Below, piece after piece: positions 18,708-28,037 of a stretch of DNA of 64,000 bases. The position numbers were made by a program, and so were the translations under genes. The stretch lies in NCBI RefSeq assembly GCF_900108955.1, contig NZ_FNYA01000005.1:124001-188000 (forward strand), in the 5' to 3' direction. This stretch comes from Flavobacterium terrigena (GTDB taxonomy: Bacteria; Bacteroidota; Bacteroidia; Flavobacteriales; Flavobacteriaceae). Position 1 is the stretch's first letter. The number at the start of each line of letters is the position of its first letter. Below the pieces are notes generated by a model. That model did no database searches. It was given only the letters and a program-made list of their open reading frames with translations, and was not told the origin of the DNA.

Positions 18708-21116
18708 ATGAAAAAAATTTACTTTTTAGTTACTTTTTTAGCAACATTTTTCACGCAAGCACAAATTGTAAACATACCAAACTCATTATTCAAAGCTTAT
18801 TTGATAGGAGCTAACACAACAAATTCCAGAGCATCAATTCAAATACCTAATTCTTATGATGGAACTGTAACTAGTTATAATAAAATTGACACTAATAGCG
18901 ATGGTGAAATACAAGTTAGCGAAGCTATTTTAATTAAATATTTAGATTTATCAAGCACATTCAATGATTTTTCTAGTATAGAAGGGATAAATAGTTTTTC
19001 AAATTTACAATTTTTCAATTGTGAATTACATGCATTAACAAGTATGGATATTAGTGGCTTAACAAATTTAAAATGGCTGAAATGTCGAGCCAACTTACTA
19101 ACAAGTTTAAACATATCAAACTTAACGAATTTAACATATTTACAATGTAACGGTAATCCGCTAACAAGTTTAAATATTAATACCCTAACCAATTTAAAAG
19201 ATTTAAGCTGTACTAATACTCAACTAACTAGTTTAAACATTAGTGCATTAACCAATTTAAACAGTTTAAATTGTTCATATAACCAACTTACAAACTTAGA
19301 CCTTAGCACTTTAACAAATTTAAAATCATTGTGGTGTTACAATAACCAACTAACTAGTTTAGATGTTAGTAATTCACCTCTTCTACAAAATTTAGAATGC
19401 AATGACAACCTACTAACTAATTTAAATGTTAATGGAATAACGACTTCTATGCAATATTTTAAATGTAATAATAATCAACTAACCAATTTAAACCTTAGTA
19501 CTATAAATAATATACAATATATATATTGTGACAACAATCAATTGACAAATTTAGATGTAAGTGATTTTACTTTTCTTTATTTCAATTGTAGTAATAACCA
19601 ATTAATAACACTTTTTTTAAATAATACCGGCTCATCATTAACATTTAACAACAATCCTAATTTGGCTTATGTTTGTGTAAGTGAAAATTATATTTCACAA
19701 GTTACATCAATAGTAAATGATTACGGGTATTCTGCCACTTGTAATGTGGGTAGCTACTGCAAATTCACTCCTTTTGGGATTTATTACACAATTAACGGAA
19801 CTAACAAAATAGACGTAAACAATAATGGCTGTGATACAATTTATCCAAATTTAAAATATACAATTACTGATGGCTCAATAACAAGTAATTTAATATCAAA
19901 TAATTCTGGTAATTATTTGATTCCAGTTTCTGCAGGCACACATACTATCACACCACAACTTGAAAATCCAAGCTATTTTACTGTTTTTCCAACAAGTGCT
20001 TCAGTAACGTTTCCTGCAACTCCAAGCCCATTTGTTCAAAATTTTTGTATTACTCCAAATGGCACACATCACGATTTAGAAGTGGTTATTATTCCTTTGA
20101 CACCAGCACGTCCAGGGTTTGATGCTACCTATAAAATTAAGTATAAAAACAAAGGAAACTTAAGCGAAACAGCTACTTTAGTTTTTAATTATAACGATTC
20201 GGTTTTAGATTTTGTTTCTTCAACTTTAGCACCAAATTCTCAATCAACAGGAAGTCTTTCATGGAATATTGGGACAATAACTCCTTCTCAAAACGGTGAA
20301 TTTATTGTAACTTTAAACGTGAATTCTCCAACAGAAACTCCTGCAGTTAATCCTGGTTATGTTTTAAATTATTCTGCAGTTATTAATGGTTTAAATACTG
20401 ACGATACACCAATAGACAATACATTTTCATTAAATCAAACCGTTGTAAACTCTTTTGATCCTAATGATAAAACTTGTTTAGAAGGAAACACTATTAACCC
20501 AAGTATGATTGGCGAATATGTACATTATAAAATTCGATTTGAAAATACAGGAACTTTTCCAGCAGAAAACATTGTAGTGAAAGACATGATTGACACGGCA
20601 AAGTTTGATATTTCAACTTTACAAATGACAGATGCTTCTCATGCTTGTGTAACAAGAATTAGTAATCCAAATAAAGTAGAATTTATCTTTGAGAACATTA
20701 ATTTACCTTTTGATGACGCTACAAATGATGGTTATGTTGCTTTTAAAATCAAAACAAAAAACACTTTAGTAGTTGGAAGTACAATTAGTAATTTAGCGAA
20801 CATTTACTTTGATTATAATTTCCCGATTGTAACCAATACAGCCACATCAACATTTCAAGTTTTACAAAATGATTCTTTTGTGTTTGATAACTATTTTTCG
20901 GTTTATCCAAATCCTGCAAAAGAAGTATTGAATTTGAAAACAAAACAAGATGTAACTGTTTATAGTTTATCCATTTACTCTATTCTTGGTCAACAATTAC
21001 AAACGATAACAAATCCGGAACAAACAATTGATGTTTCTAATTTAAAAACAGGTAATTATTTCATAAAAATAGTAACTGACAAAGGAATTTCAAGTAGTAA
21101 ATTCATTAAAGAATAA
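18708..21116 (+). CDS. T9SS-secreted leucine-rich-repeat surface protein
   Basis: The 802-aa protein has a signal peptide at 1-19 (ending TQAQ), then about ten 20-21-residue leucine-rich repeats at roughly 80-310 of the form LTSLNISxLTNLxxLxCxxN, as in internalin-like proteins. A SdrD/DUF11-like beta domain follows (about 350-580), then a domain with SFDPNDK and YVHYKIRFENTG that is common in Bacteroidota adhesins (DUF7619-like), and a T9SS type A sorting domain at about 725-802. A role in adhesion or protein binding at the cell surface is inferred. It is monocistronic, with its own terminator. Confidence 0.9.
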   Translation: MKKIYFLVTFLATFFTQAQIVNIPNSLFKAYLIGANTTNSRASIQIPNSYDGTVTSYNKIDTNSDGEIQVSEAILIKYLDLSSTFNDFSSIEGINSFSNLQFFNCELHALTSMDISGLTNLKWLKCRANLLTSLNISNLTNLTYLQCNGNPLTSLNINTLTNLKDLSCTNTQLTSLNISALTNLNSLNCSYNQLTNLDLSTLTNLKSLWCYNNQLTSLDVSNSPLLQNLECNDNLLTNLNVNGITTSMQYFKCNNNQLTNLNLSTINNIQYIYCDNNQLTNLDVSDFTFLYFNCSNNQLITLFLNNTGSSLTFNNNPNLAYVCVSENYISQVTSIVNDYGYSATCNVGSYCKFTPFGIYYTINGTNKIDVNNNGCDTIYPNLKYTITDGSITSNLISNNSGNYLIPVSAGTHTITPQLENPSYFTVFPTSASVTFPATPSPFVQNFCITPNGTHHDLEVVIIPLTPARPGFDATYKIKYKNKGNLSETATLVFNYNDSVLDFVSSTLAPNSQSTGSLSWNIGTITPSQNGEFIVTLNVNSPTETPAVNPGYVLNYSAVINGLNTDDTPIDNTFSLNQTVVNSFDPNDKTCLEGNTINPSMIGEYVHYKIRFENTGTFPAENIVVKDMIDTAKFDISTLQMTDASHACVTRISNPNKVEFIFENINLPFDDATNDGYVAFKIKTKNTLVVGSTISNLANIYFDYNFPIVTNTATSTFQVLQNDSFVFDNYFSVYPNPAKEVLNLKTKQDVTVYSLSIYSILGQQLQTITNPEQTIDVSNLKTGNYFIKIVTDKGISSSKFIKE

Positions 21117-21135
21117 GTATAACAAACAATAACAA

Positions 21136-21166
21136 TAAGCCTCTCAGAAATGGGAGGTTTTTTTGT
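21136..21166 (+). terminator. Terminator after the LRR protein gene
   Basis: AAGCCTCTC (21137-21145) pairs with GGGAGGTTT (21152-21160), with one G-T pair, followed by T residues. Confidence 0.82.
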
Positions 21167-21191
21167 TCCAAATTTTTAGTATTTTTACGAA

Positions 21192-22205
21192 ATGATTTTA
21201 GTTACAGGCGGAACAGGTTTAGTCGGTTTTCATTTATTGTTGCAACTTTCTTTAGAAAAGGAGGCAATTCGGGCAATATATAGATCGGAGAAAAAACTAC
21301 AACACGTTAAAAATTTATTCCAAAAAGAAAATAAGCTTGCTGAATTTGAAAAAATCGATTGGGTGCAAGCCGATATTTTAGATATTCCTGCACTTGAAAC
21401 TGCTTTTACAGATGTTTCTTATGTGTATCATTGTGCCGCAAAAGTTTCTTTTGACCCGAAAGACGAAGACAAACTCTACCAAAATAATATTGTTGGAACC
21501 GCAAACGTGGTCAATATTTCCCTATCTACAACTGTAAAAAAATTGTGTTATGTGAGTTCGATTTCAGCTTTAGGAAATGGAACGGAGCATAATTTAATTC
21601 TCAACGAAGAAACCGAAAGAAATAACGAAGCTGTTAGAAGCGATTATTCGATTTCGAAATTTGGCGCGGAGATGGAAGTTTGGCGCGGATTTCAAGAAGG
21701 TTTAGACGTGGTAATTGTCAACCCAGGTGTGATTTTTGGAAACGGATTTCCAAAAGAAGGCAGTAGTTTATTCATTCAAAACATCAAAGAAGGACAATCG
21801 TTTTATACTTTAGGCAAACTCGGGATTGTAGCTGTGGAAGATGTAGTAAAAGCCATGACAACTCTAATGAAAAGCACCATTTCTGGCGAACGCTTTATTT
21901 TAGTTGCAGAAGATGTTACTTATAAAGAATTATTTGATAGAATTGCGGATTGCTTGGCTTCGAGTGCCTCTGCCACCAAAGTCAAAAAACCGAAATATTT
22001 AGTCAAAAAGTGGCAAACACAAACTGCAAGTGTTTTGGAATTTGTGTTTGCTAAACTATTTTTCAGAAAAAGAATGTTAACAAAATCAACTATAAATTCT
22101 TTATACAATTTAGAAATTCACGATACAAGCAAAATCAAAAAAACGATTGATTTTGAGTTTTTAGATATGAAAGTGTATTTGAAAGAGTTGATTGAGAAAA
22201 GATAG
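21192..22205 (+). CDS. NAD(P)-dependent epimerase/dehydratase (extended SDR)
   Basis: The 337-aa protein has the extended short-chain dehydrogenase pattern: N-terminal nucleotide-binding TGGTGLVGFHLL (residues 5-16), CAAKVSF, catalytic Ser in CYVSSISALG, and YSISKFGAE (YxxxK). It resembles the 3-beta-HSD/dihydroflavonol-reductase-like group rather than nucleotide-sugar epimerases. It is cytoplasmic and monocistronic between two terminators. The substrate cannot be predicted. Confidence 0.88.
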   Translation: MILVTGGTGLVGFHLLLQLSLEKEAIRAIYRSEKKLQHVKNLFQKENKLAEFEKIDWVQADILDIPALETAFTDVSYVYHCAAKVSFDPKDEDKLYQNNIVGTANVVNISLSTTVKKLCYVSSISALGNGTEHNLILNEETERNNEAVRSDYSISKFGAEMEVWRGFQEGLDVVIVNPGVIFGNGFPKEGSSLFIQNIKEGQSFYTLGKLGIVAVEDVVKAMTTLMKSTISGERFILVAEDVTYKELFDRIADCLASSASATKVKKPKYLVKKWQTQTASVLEFVFAKLFFRKRMLTKSTINSLYNLEIHDTSKIKKTIDFEFLDMKVYLKELIEKR

Positions 22206-22216
22206 AATTATTACAC

Positions 22217-22255
22217 AAAAAACCCTGCAAACTAAATATTTGCAGGGTTTTCTTT
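22217..22255. terminator. Bidirectional terminator between the SDR gene and frr
   Basis: AAAACCCTGCAAA (22219-22231) pairs with TTTGCAGGGTTTT (22239-22251), with A- and T-runs on both sides. Confidence 0.88.
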
Positions 22256-22278
22256 AATCTATTTTCTAAAAAGAAAAC

Positions 22279-22842
22279 TTATACCTTCATAATTTCTGCT
22301 TCTTTAACCGCTAAAACTTCTTCAATTTTTTTGATGTATGAATCTGTTATTTTTTGAACTGATTCTTCTGCAGTTTTACAAATATCTTCAGAAGTTCCAT
22401 TTTTTTCTTCTTTTTTAATGTCGTTGTTGGCGTCTTTTCTAGCATTTCTCACACCAACTTTTGCATCTTCCGCTTCAGCTTTAGCTTGTTTCACTAATTC
22501 TTTACGTCTATCTTCTGTTAAAGCAGGAATACTAATGATAATATTATCACCATTGTTCATCGGGTTTAAACCTAAATTAGCAATCATAATTGCCTTTTCA
22601 ATAGGTTGCAACATCGCTTTTTCCCAAGGCGTAACTGTTAAAGTTCTTGCGTCAGCAGCCACCACATTCGCCACTTGTGACAAAGCCGTTTGCGCACCAT
22701 AATAATCTACAAAAACACTTCCTAACATTTGAGGAGAAGCTTTTCCAGCTCTGATGTTTAAAAATTCTTTTTCTAAATGCGCTACAGATCCATTCATAGA
22801 TTCTTTCGCACTGTCGATAATAAAATTAATTTCTTCTGTCAT
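22279..22842 (-). CDS. frr: Ribosome recycling factor
   Basis: This factor releases ribosomes from mRNA after termination, together with EF-G. The 187-aa protein has the near-standard length and the typical RRF sequence: LNIRAGKASPQML near 28, LTVTPWEKAM near 90, ITEDRRKEL-like ALTEDRRKELVKQAKAEAE near 128, and the two-domain helical pattern. It is downstream of pyrH on the same strand, the usual bacterial order. The 115-base gap between them is filled with heptanucleotide repeats. Confidence 0.97.
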   Translation of the reverse strand: MTEEINFIIDSAKESMNGSVAHLEKEFLNIRAGKASPQMLGSVFVDYYGAQTALSQVANVVAADARTLTVTPWEKAMLQPIEKAIMIANLGLNPMNNGDNIIISIPALTEDRRKELVKQAKAEAEDAKVGVRNARKDANNDIKKEEKNGTSEDICKTAEESVQKITDSYIKKIEEVLAVKEAEIMKV

Positions 22843-22851
22843 AACATTTTT

Positions 22852-22875
22852 GTTTCAAGTTTCAAGTTTCAGGTT
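22852..22875. repeat. Heptanucleotide tandem repeat (GTTTCAA type)
   Basis: GTTTCAA GTTTCAA GTTTCAG GTT is the same unit as at 17001 and 30075. It lies in the pyrH-frr gap. Confidence 0.65.
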
Positions 22876-22888
22876 AAAAAATGCATTT

Positions 22889-22959
22889 TCTAAATCCTAT
22901 CTAACTTTCACTAACTTTATATTTCTAAATTCGTAAATCCTAATTCTAAATTCGTAATT
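22889..22959. repeat. Heptanucleotide-periodic tract (TCTAAAT type)
   Basis: About ten 7-mers follow in phase (TCTAAAT, CCTATCT, AACTTTC, ACTAACT, then TCTAAAT, TCGTAAA, TCCTAAT, TCTAAAT, TCGTAAT). It fills the rest of the pyrH-frr gap and runs to the pyrH stop codon. Confidence 0.6.
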
Positions 22960-23665
22960 AAATAGTTACCGTAGTTCCTACTGTTTCGCCTTTACAAATT
23001 TTAAGTAAGTTACCTTTTTTGTTCATATCAAAAACAATAATTGGCAATTTATTTTCTTGACTTAACGTAAATGCAGTCGTATCCATTACATTTAATCCTT
23101 TCGCTAATACATCATCAAACGTAATTGTGTCGTATTTTGTTGCGTTAGCATCTTTTTCTGGATCGGCAGTATAAACTCCATCAACGCGAGTTCCTTTTAA
23201 AATCACATCACAACCCACTTCAATTCCTCTTAAAACTGCTGCTGTATCTGTTGTGAAATATGGATTTCCTGTTCCAGCTCCGAAAATTACAATTCTTCCT
23301 TTTTCTAAGTGACGCGTTGCTCTTCTTTTGATATATGGTTCGGCAATGGCTTCAATTTTTAAAGCGGTTTGTAAACGAGTTGGCATTCCAGCATCTTCTA
23401 AAGCACCTTGTAACGCCATTCCGTTAATCACAGTTGCTAACATTCCCATATAATCGCCTTGAACACGATCCATACCATTACTAGCACCAGCCACACCTCT
23501 AAAAATATTTCCTCCACCAATTACAATGGCAATTTCTACGCCTTGGTCATGAATTTGCTTAATTTCTGAAGCATATTCTGCTAAAGTTTTAGGATCAATT
23601 CCGTATTGTCTCTCGCCCATTAAGGCTTCTCCGCTTAATTTAAGAAGGATTCTTTTGTAACTCAT
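22958..23665 (-). CDS. pyrH: UMP kinase
   Basis: This enzyme phosphorylates UMP to UDP in pyrimidine nucleotide synthesis and belongs to the bacterial amino-acid-kinase-fold family. The 235-aa protein shows [11 protein letters not shown] at the N-terminus, the [11 protein letters not shown] motif near 48, [13 protein letters not shown] near 133, and [15 protein letters not shown] near 160, all diagnostic. It is followed by frr. A TATATTTG promoter element lies at 23721-23728. Confidence 0.97.
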   Translation of the reverse strand: MSYKRILLKLSGEALMGERQYGIDPKTLAEYASEIKQIHDQGVEIAIVIGGGNIFRGVAGASNGMDRVQGDYMGMLATVINGMALQGALEDAGMPTRLQTALKIEAIAEPYIKRRATRHLEKGRIVIFGAGTGNPYFTTDTAAVLRGIEVGCDVILKGTRVDGVYTADPEKDANATKYDTITFDDVLAKGLNVMDTTAFTLSQENKLPIIVFDMNKKGNLLKICKGETVGTTVTI

Positions 23666-23720
23666 TGTGTTGGATTGTTTATTTTTTGTTTACAGAATTA
23701 CTAATTCTGAAATTCTGATG

Positions 23721-23728
23721 CAAATATA
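23721..23728 (-). promoter_or_regulatory. Promoter -7 element for pyrH
   Basis: The minus strand reads TATATTTG, 56 bases before the ATG at 23665. Confidence 0.5.
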
Positions 23729-23766
23729 GTTAAATAGCTCTTTTTTAAAAAATATGTTTTTAAGAT

Positions 23767-24546
23767 TTATGATACTAAATTTTCAAAACTTTTTTTGGCT
23801 TCTTCATAACCAATTTTATAAATCAAATCCATTTTCAATTTATTGGTTTCAAACGTACTAAAATTAGCTAGTTCTTTAGGTTCGATAATTAAATCGCAAT
23901 AATTAAATTTTTGAAAACTCGAATTGGCCGTCAACAATTCCAATGCTCTATACGTAACCGATTTTATAGAATTTAGATGAATCGCTTCCATATTTTGCAA
24001 AGGACTCACATAAACACCAATAATGGATTCACATTTTCCGACTAATAAATCGGCAGGAAAATGATTTAAAATACCGCCATCACTAAACAATTCTCCATTT
24101 ATAACATAAGGTGAAATCATCCCGGGAACAGCTGTTGAAGCCAAAATCGCATCTACAACTTTGGTCTCCGGACTAAAGATTTTCAATTTTCCTTTCACCA
24201 TATCGGTTGCGGTAATGTACATTGGAATTTCTAATTCACCCAAAGTGATATCACCAAATATTCCTTTAAAATAATGTTTAAACGAATCTGAATCTACGAT
24301 TCCAGCTTTTTTAAAAGTAAAATGTCTCCAATGAAAAAAGTAAATCGATTTGAAAAATTCTAAAATTTCTTCCGGTTTTTTTCCGAAAGCATACATTGCA
24401 CCCACAATTGCTCCAGCACTTGAACCAGCCATACAAGAAGGTTTTATGTTTTGCTCATATAAATATTGCAACACGCCTGCATGTGCAATTCCTTTAGAAC
24501 CGCCACCAGAAAAAACGAAACCTTTATTTTTTGAATTATTTTTCAT
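23767..24546 (-). CDS. Patatin-like phospholipase family protein
   Basis: The 259-aa protein, taken from the ATG at 24546 (a GTG at 24564 is possible), has all patatin motifs: oxyanion loop SGGGSKG (about residues 13-19), nucleophile elbow GSSAGA (GxSxG), and the DGG of the Ser-Asp dyad (FSDGGILNHF). Similar to RssA-type proteins, it is expected to be an intracellular lipid acyl hydrolase. No signal peptide is present. It is monocistronic, divergent from the thioredoxin-like gene. Confidence 0.9.
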   Translation of the reverse strand: MKNNSKNKGFVFSGGGSKGIAHAGVLQYLYEQNIKPSCMAGSSAGAIVGAMYAFGKKPEEILEFFKSIYFFHWRHFTFKKAGIVDSDSFKHYFKGIFGDITLGELEIPMYITATDMVKGKLKIFSPETKVVDAILASTAVPGMISPYVINGELFSDGGILNHFPADLLVGKCESIIGVYVSPLQNMEAIHLNSIKSVTYRALELLTANSSFQKFNYCDLIIEPKELANFSTFETNKLKMDLIYKIGYEEAKKSFENLVS

Positions 24547-24635
24547 TATTATCAGATTATCCACACAAAAGTAACGAATAATATACTCGAATTATTATAT
24601 GTAACTAATATTACACTACTACCGTTTATTATTTT

Positions 24636-24643
24636 TAATTTTG
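24636..24643 (+). promoter_or_regulatory. Promoter -7 element for the thioredoxin-like gene
   Basis: TAATTTTG matches TAnnTTTG, 19 bases before the ATG at 24663. Confidence 0.5.
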
Positions 24644-24662
24644 TATAATCAATTCATCTACT

Positions 24663-25256
24663 ATGTTATCTATTATCAAATCGGCTATTCAAAAAAGTAT
24701 TTCTTATAGCGAATACAGAACTTTAGTTTCAAAATTAATTAGCGAAGGAAAATCGACAGGAAAAGAACAAAGTGCCGATTTACTGCACTATTCTGAACTG
24801 AATGAAGTACGCATGAACCGTTTAGAAAAAACCCTGAAAATGGATTCGGAAGTATTGGAAAAATTACAAAATTTGAAAGCGAAACAAACTTGGTTAGTCA
24901 TTTCAGAAGGTTGGTGTGGCGATGCCGCTCAGATTTTACCTATTATAAAATTAATGGCAGAATCTTCAGAAAATATAAATTTGAAAATTGTGTTGCGTGA
25001 TGAGAATGACGATTTAATGGCACAATTTTTAACTAATGGCGCAAGATCGATTCCGAAATTGATTGTTTTAGATGAAAACTTAGAAGTCATCAATCATTGG
25101 GGACCACGACCTGAAGCTGCAAAAAATTTAATCCTAGATTATAAAGCGAAACACGGAATTGTAGATGAACCAGCGAAAATTGCGTTGCAAAAATGGTATT
25201 TAGAGGATAAAGGAATTTCTACAATGAAGGAGATTGTTGGGATAATTCACGAGTAA
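24663..25256 (+). CDS. Thioredoxin-fold protein with a single active-site cysteine
   Basis: The 197-aa cytoplasmic protein has a helical N-terminus (1-70) followed by a thioredoxin fold. At the active-site position it reads SEGWCGDAAQ (Cys85), and no second cysteine follows, so it cannot form the usual CxxC disulfide. The cis-Pro region ARSIPKLIVLD is present. This matches a Bacteroidota/Firmicutes thioredoxin-like family with the WCGDA motif. A thiol-binding or monothiol role is inferred. It is monocistronic. Confidence 0.8.
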   Translation: MLSIIKSAIQKSISYSEYRTLVSKLISEGKSTGKEQSADLLHYSELNEVRMNRLEKTLKMDSEVLEKLQNLKAKQTWLVISEGWCGDAAQILPIIKLMAESSENINLKIVLRDENDDLMAQFLTNGARSIPKLIVLDENLEVINHWGPRPEAAKNLILDYKAKHGIVDEPAKIALQKWYLEDKGISTMKEIVGIIHE

Positions 25257-25272
25257 TTGTAGAACTTTAGTT

Positions 25273-25782
25273 TTAATCGAATTTCTCAATATCTAATTCT
25301 TCATTAGTTTTAGTCAAGCTTTTATCTTCAGCAATTTTATAAAGAAAAGCCATTATCTTTTGCCAATGACCTGCTGGATAAATATAAATAATAGGCTTTC
25401 TTAACTTATCATTATACAAAATTAAATATAATTGCGAAGTTTCTCTTAAAACTACTGTATTTGGTTCTCGTTCAGGTTCAATTATTCCAGATTTATCCAA
25501 ATCCATTTTCCCTAGTAATTCAAGAAATTCCGCATAAGTCTTATTATCAAGTTTTCCTTTATAATAACCTATCCTTGAAGTGTCAAGTATTCTTTTTTGA
25601 TAGGCTTTTTCAATATAAAGCTTGATTTCTTGATTTTTATTGAGTTCTAAATGATATTCTGGGCAAGTTCCAAAACATTTAGTGGTATGGAATATTATTT
25701 TTTCAAACCTATCTTCATTTTTTTTTGTAGCACAACTAATGATTAAATGCGAAGTTATAATTAAATAAAGATATTTTTTCAT
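25273..25782 (-). CDS. Lipoprotein with DUF6438-like domain
   Basis: The 169-aa protein has a lipoprotein signal peptide with lipobox IISC (Cys17). The mature part contains TTKCFGTCPEYHLEL, the hallmark Cys-x-G-x-C-P-x-Y pattern I associate with the DUF6438 family. Function is unknown; it is likely anchored in the inner or outer membrane facing the periplasm. It lies only 4 bases upstream of truB start-to-stop on the same strand, at the 3' end of the ftsX-uppP-truB run. The family name is from memory. Confidence 0.7.
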   Translation of the reverse strand: MKKYLYLIITSHLIISCATKKNEDRFEKIIFHTTKCFGTCPEYHLELNKNQEIKLYIEKAYQKRILDTSRIGYYKGKLDNKTYAEFLELLGKMDLDKSGIIEPEREPNTVVLRETSQLYLILYNDKLRKPIIYIYPAGHWQKIMAFLYKIAEDKSLTKTNEELDIEKFD

Positions 25783-25786
25783 GAAA

Positions 25787-26482
25787 TTAAACCGTTTTCA
25801 ACCCTTCAATAAAAGCTTCAGGTTCTACAGCATTTTCCACAGAATAATCACCAATTTTTGTTCTGCGAAGTGCCGTTAAATGTCCGCCAGAATTTAAAGC
25901 TAAACCAAAATCGTAAGCAATTGAACGAATATAAGTTCCTTTGCTACATACAATTCTGAAATCTATTTCTGGTAAGGCAATTCGGGTAATTTCGAATTCT
26001 GAAACGGTTACTTTTCTAGTTTTAATTTCGACTTCAATTCCAGCACGAGCCGATTCGTACAAACGTTTTCCGTCTTTTTTAATAGCAGAAAAAACGGGTG
26101 GTTTTTGATCGATTTCACCAATAAATTGCGGTAAAGTTTCTTGAATTAAAGCTTCTGTAATATGTTCAGTTGGAAAAGTCTCGTTGATTTCTGTTTCTAA
26201 ATCGTAAGATGGTGTAGTCGCTCCAACTGTAATTGTTCCCGTATATTCTTTAGCTTGACCTTGTAATTCTTCAATTCTTTTGGTGAATTTTCCGGTACAA
26301 ATAATCAATAAGCCAGAAGCCAATGGATCTAATGTTCCAGCATGACCAATTTTGAATTTTTTTGGTAATTTTAATTCTTTAATTAAACCAAACTTTAATT
26401 TATTTACTGCTTGAAAAGACGACCATTTTAGTGGTTTATCAATAAGTAAAATTTGTCCTTCTAAGTAATCTTCTGGAGTCAT
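25787..26482 (-). CDS. truB: tRNA pseudouridine(55) synthase
   Basis: This enzyme converts U55 in the T-loop of tRNAs to pseudouridine. The 231-aa protein has the catalytic motif GHAGTLDPLASGLL with Asp52, KPLKWSSFQAVN near the N-terminus (motif I), and SKGTYIRSIAYDFG later. It overlaps uppP by one base (ATGA-like junction), so translation is coupled. It belongs to the conserved Bacteroidota run ftsX-DUF3098-uppP-truB. Confidence 0.97.
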   Translation of the reverse strand: MTPEDYLEGQILLIDKPLKWSSFQAVNKLKFGLIKELKLPKKFKIGHAGTLDPLASGLLIICTGKFTKRIEELQGQAKEYTGTITVGATTPSYDLETEINETFPTEHITEALIQETLPQFIGEIDQKPPVFSAIKKDGKRLYESARAGIEVEIKTRKVTVSEFEITRIALPEIDFRIVCSKGTYIRSIAYDFGLALNSGGHLTALRRTKIGDYSVENAVEPEAFIEGLKTV

Positions 26483-27291
26483 TATTTATATAAATTAAAG
26501 TAAGCTAATAAAAGAATTCCTGCGATAATTCTATACCAACCCCAAGGTTTAAATCCGTATTTTTTGATAATTTCTATGAAAAATTTAATCGCTAAAACCG
26601 CAACCACAAATGCTACTACATTTCCAATAATAAACATTTTAGTGTTTTCTTCTGATTTTAGAATCAATTCGAAACCTTTTAAACCACTTTTATCATAGGT
26701 TTTTAAAAATACTGAATAACATGTAACCGCTAACATAGTTGGAACTGCTAAAAAGAACGAAAACTCAGCAGCCGCTTGGCGAGTTAGACCTTGTTGCATT
26801 CCTCCAATTATACTTGCAGCACTACGACTAGTTCCTGGCATCATGGCTAAACATTGCCAAAAACCAATAGTAACTGCCTTTTTAATCGTAATATCTTCTT
26901 CTTTGTGAACGGTTGGACTTTGAAAAAACCTGTCGATAAATAATAATACAATTCCACCAACAATTAGCACAATTGCAATTGGAGTTGGATGTTCTAAAAC
27001 GGCTTCGATTTTATCATCGAATAATTTTCCTAAGATTAAAGCTGGAACAACTGCACAAGCTAATTTGATAAAGAATTGTAATTTCGAGAAATCGAAAAAC
27101 TTTTTCCAATACAACACCACAACCGCTAAAATGGCTCCGAATTGTATAGAAACTTGAAATAATTTCACAAATTCTTCTTTTTCAATTCCGAAATAAGAAC
27201 TCGTAAAAATCATATGACCTGTTGAAGAAACTGGTAAATATTCGGTTAAACCTTCAACAATAGCGATGATTATGGCTTGTAGTAAATCCAT
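26482..27291 (-). CDS. uppP: Undecaprenyl-diphosphatase
   Basis: This integral membrane phosphatase recycles the cell-wall carrier lipid C55-PP to C55-P and gives bacitracin tolerance. The 269-aa protein carries both BacA motifs: EGLTEYLPVSSTGH (residues 13-26) and PGTSRSAASIIGG near 155. About eight membrane helices are predicted by eye. It overlaps truB by 1 base and abuts the small membrane protein gene upstream (0-base gap). Confidence 0.97.
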   Translation of the reverse strand: MDLLQAIIIAIVEGLTEYLPVSSTGHMIFTSSYFGIEKEEFVKLFQVSIQFGAILAVVVLYWKKFFDFSKLQFFIKLACAVVPALILGKLFDDKIEAVLEHPTPIAIVLIVGGIVLLFIDRFFQSPTVHKEEDITIKKAVTIGFWQCLAMMPGTSRSAASIIGGMQQGLTRQAAAEFSFFLAVPTMLAVTCYSVFLKTYDKSGLKGFELILKSEENTKMFIIGNVVAFVVAVLAIKFFIEIIKKYGFKPWGWYRIIAGILLLAYFNLYK

Positions 27292-27681
27292 TTATAATTT
27301 ATTTATTCTATCTAATTCAGATCTTCTTTCTGCATCTTCAACAAATTTTCTAGACTTTTCAAGTCTCTCAATTCTTTCAGGCTCACATTCTACTTTCATA
27401 GTTGTTGAATCTCCCTTTTTATATTCAACACCAAAATCCCTATAAACTTGTCTTCTTTTTTCTTCCGTTGGACTTAATTTTTCATTAAAAAACCATTGTT
27501 CAGATTTAATAAATGCAATAAATATAGTTACAAACTGAAATATTAAAAGCCAATATGTAAATATTTGTAATATTGAAAAAATTACAATTAAGGTAACTGC
27601 TACGTTTCTAGAGTTTTTGCCAAAAAATGCCGCAATTTGAATAGCTAAGAAAATACCAATTTGGTAAAATAATATTAACAT
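27292..27681 (-). CDS. Small membrane protein of unknown function
   Basis: The 129-aa protein has two to three hydrophobic segments in residues 1-60, then a charged, probably helical C-terminal tail (EPERIERLEKSRKFVEDAER). Its stop codon abuts the uppP start, so it is read as part of the ftsX operon, where this gene is not a standard member. No family is recognised. A repeat tract follows upstream at 27742-27770. Confidence 0.6.
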   Translation of the reverse strand: MLILFYQIGIFLAIQIAAFFGKNSRNVAVTLIVIFSILQIFTYWLLIFQFVTIFIAFIKSEQWFFNEKLSPTEEKRRQVYRDFGVEYKKGDSTTMKVECEPERIERLEKSRKFVEDAERRSELDRINKL

Positions 27682-27741
27682 AATTATTTGTAATTAGTAA
27701 ACAATTAAACTTTAACTGATTAAATCAAATAAAAATATCTG

Positions 27742-27770
27742 ACTTAGATTCTTAGAAACTCAGAATCTTA
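27742..27770. repeat. Inverted heptanucleotide tract (CTTAGATT type)
   Basis: 7-mers ACTTAGA TTCTTAG AAACTCA GAATCTT run in phase. AGATTCT (27746-27752) and AGAATCT (27762-27768) are perfect inverted repeats. It lies between DUF3098 and the small membrane protein gene. Confidence 0.5.
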
Positions 27771-27780
27771 AAAATATAGA

Positions 27781-28026
27781 TTAGTTTTCAGATTTAGATT
27801 TCTTTAAAATCGAGTAAATTGTAATTCCAAAACCGATTAACACAACTGTTGGCGCTAATCTAATTCTTCTGAAACTAAATACTTCCTCATTGAAAACATT
27901 TGGATTTTCGTTCGCACCACCGCTCATTAAAATGAAACCTAAGGCAATCACGACTAATCCAATGATTAATATTTTATAATTTTCTTTTCCGAATAGAAAT
28001 TCAGATTTGTTTGTATCTTCTTTCAT
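27781..28026 (-). CDS. DUF3098 family membrane protein
   Basis: The 81-aa protein has two transmembrane segments (about 18-36 and 58-74) with the family-typical FRRIRLAPTVVLIGFG in the second. Function is unknown. DUF3098 sits directly between ftsX and uppP in Bacteroidota genomes; here a repeat lipoprotein gene separates it from ftsX. The context suggests a link with cell-envelope growth. Confidence 0.85.
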   Translation of the reverse strand: MKEDTNKSEFLFGKENYKILIIGLVVIALGFILMSGGANENPNVFNEEVFSFRRIRLAPTVVLIGFGITIYSILKKSKSEN

Positions 28027-28037
28027 ATAGTTTTATA

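Noticed and set aside
18950-19640. Direct repeats of about 63 bp that could suggest a repeat array or CRISPR
   Set aside because: They code for leucine-rich repeats in frame, vary in sequence and have no spacer structure.
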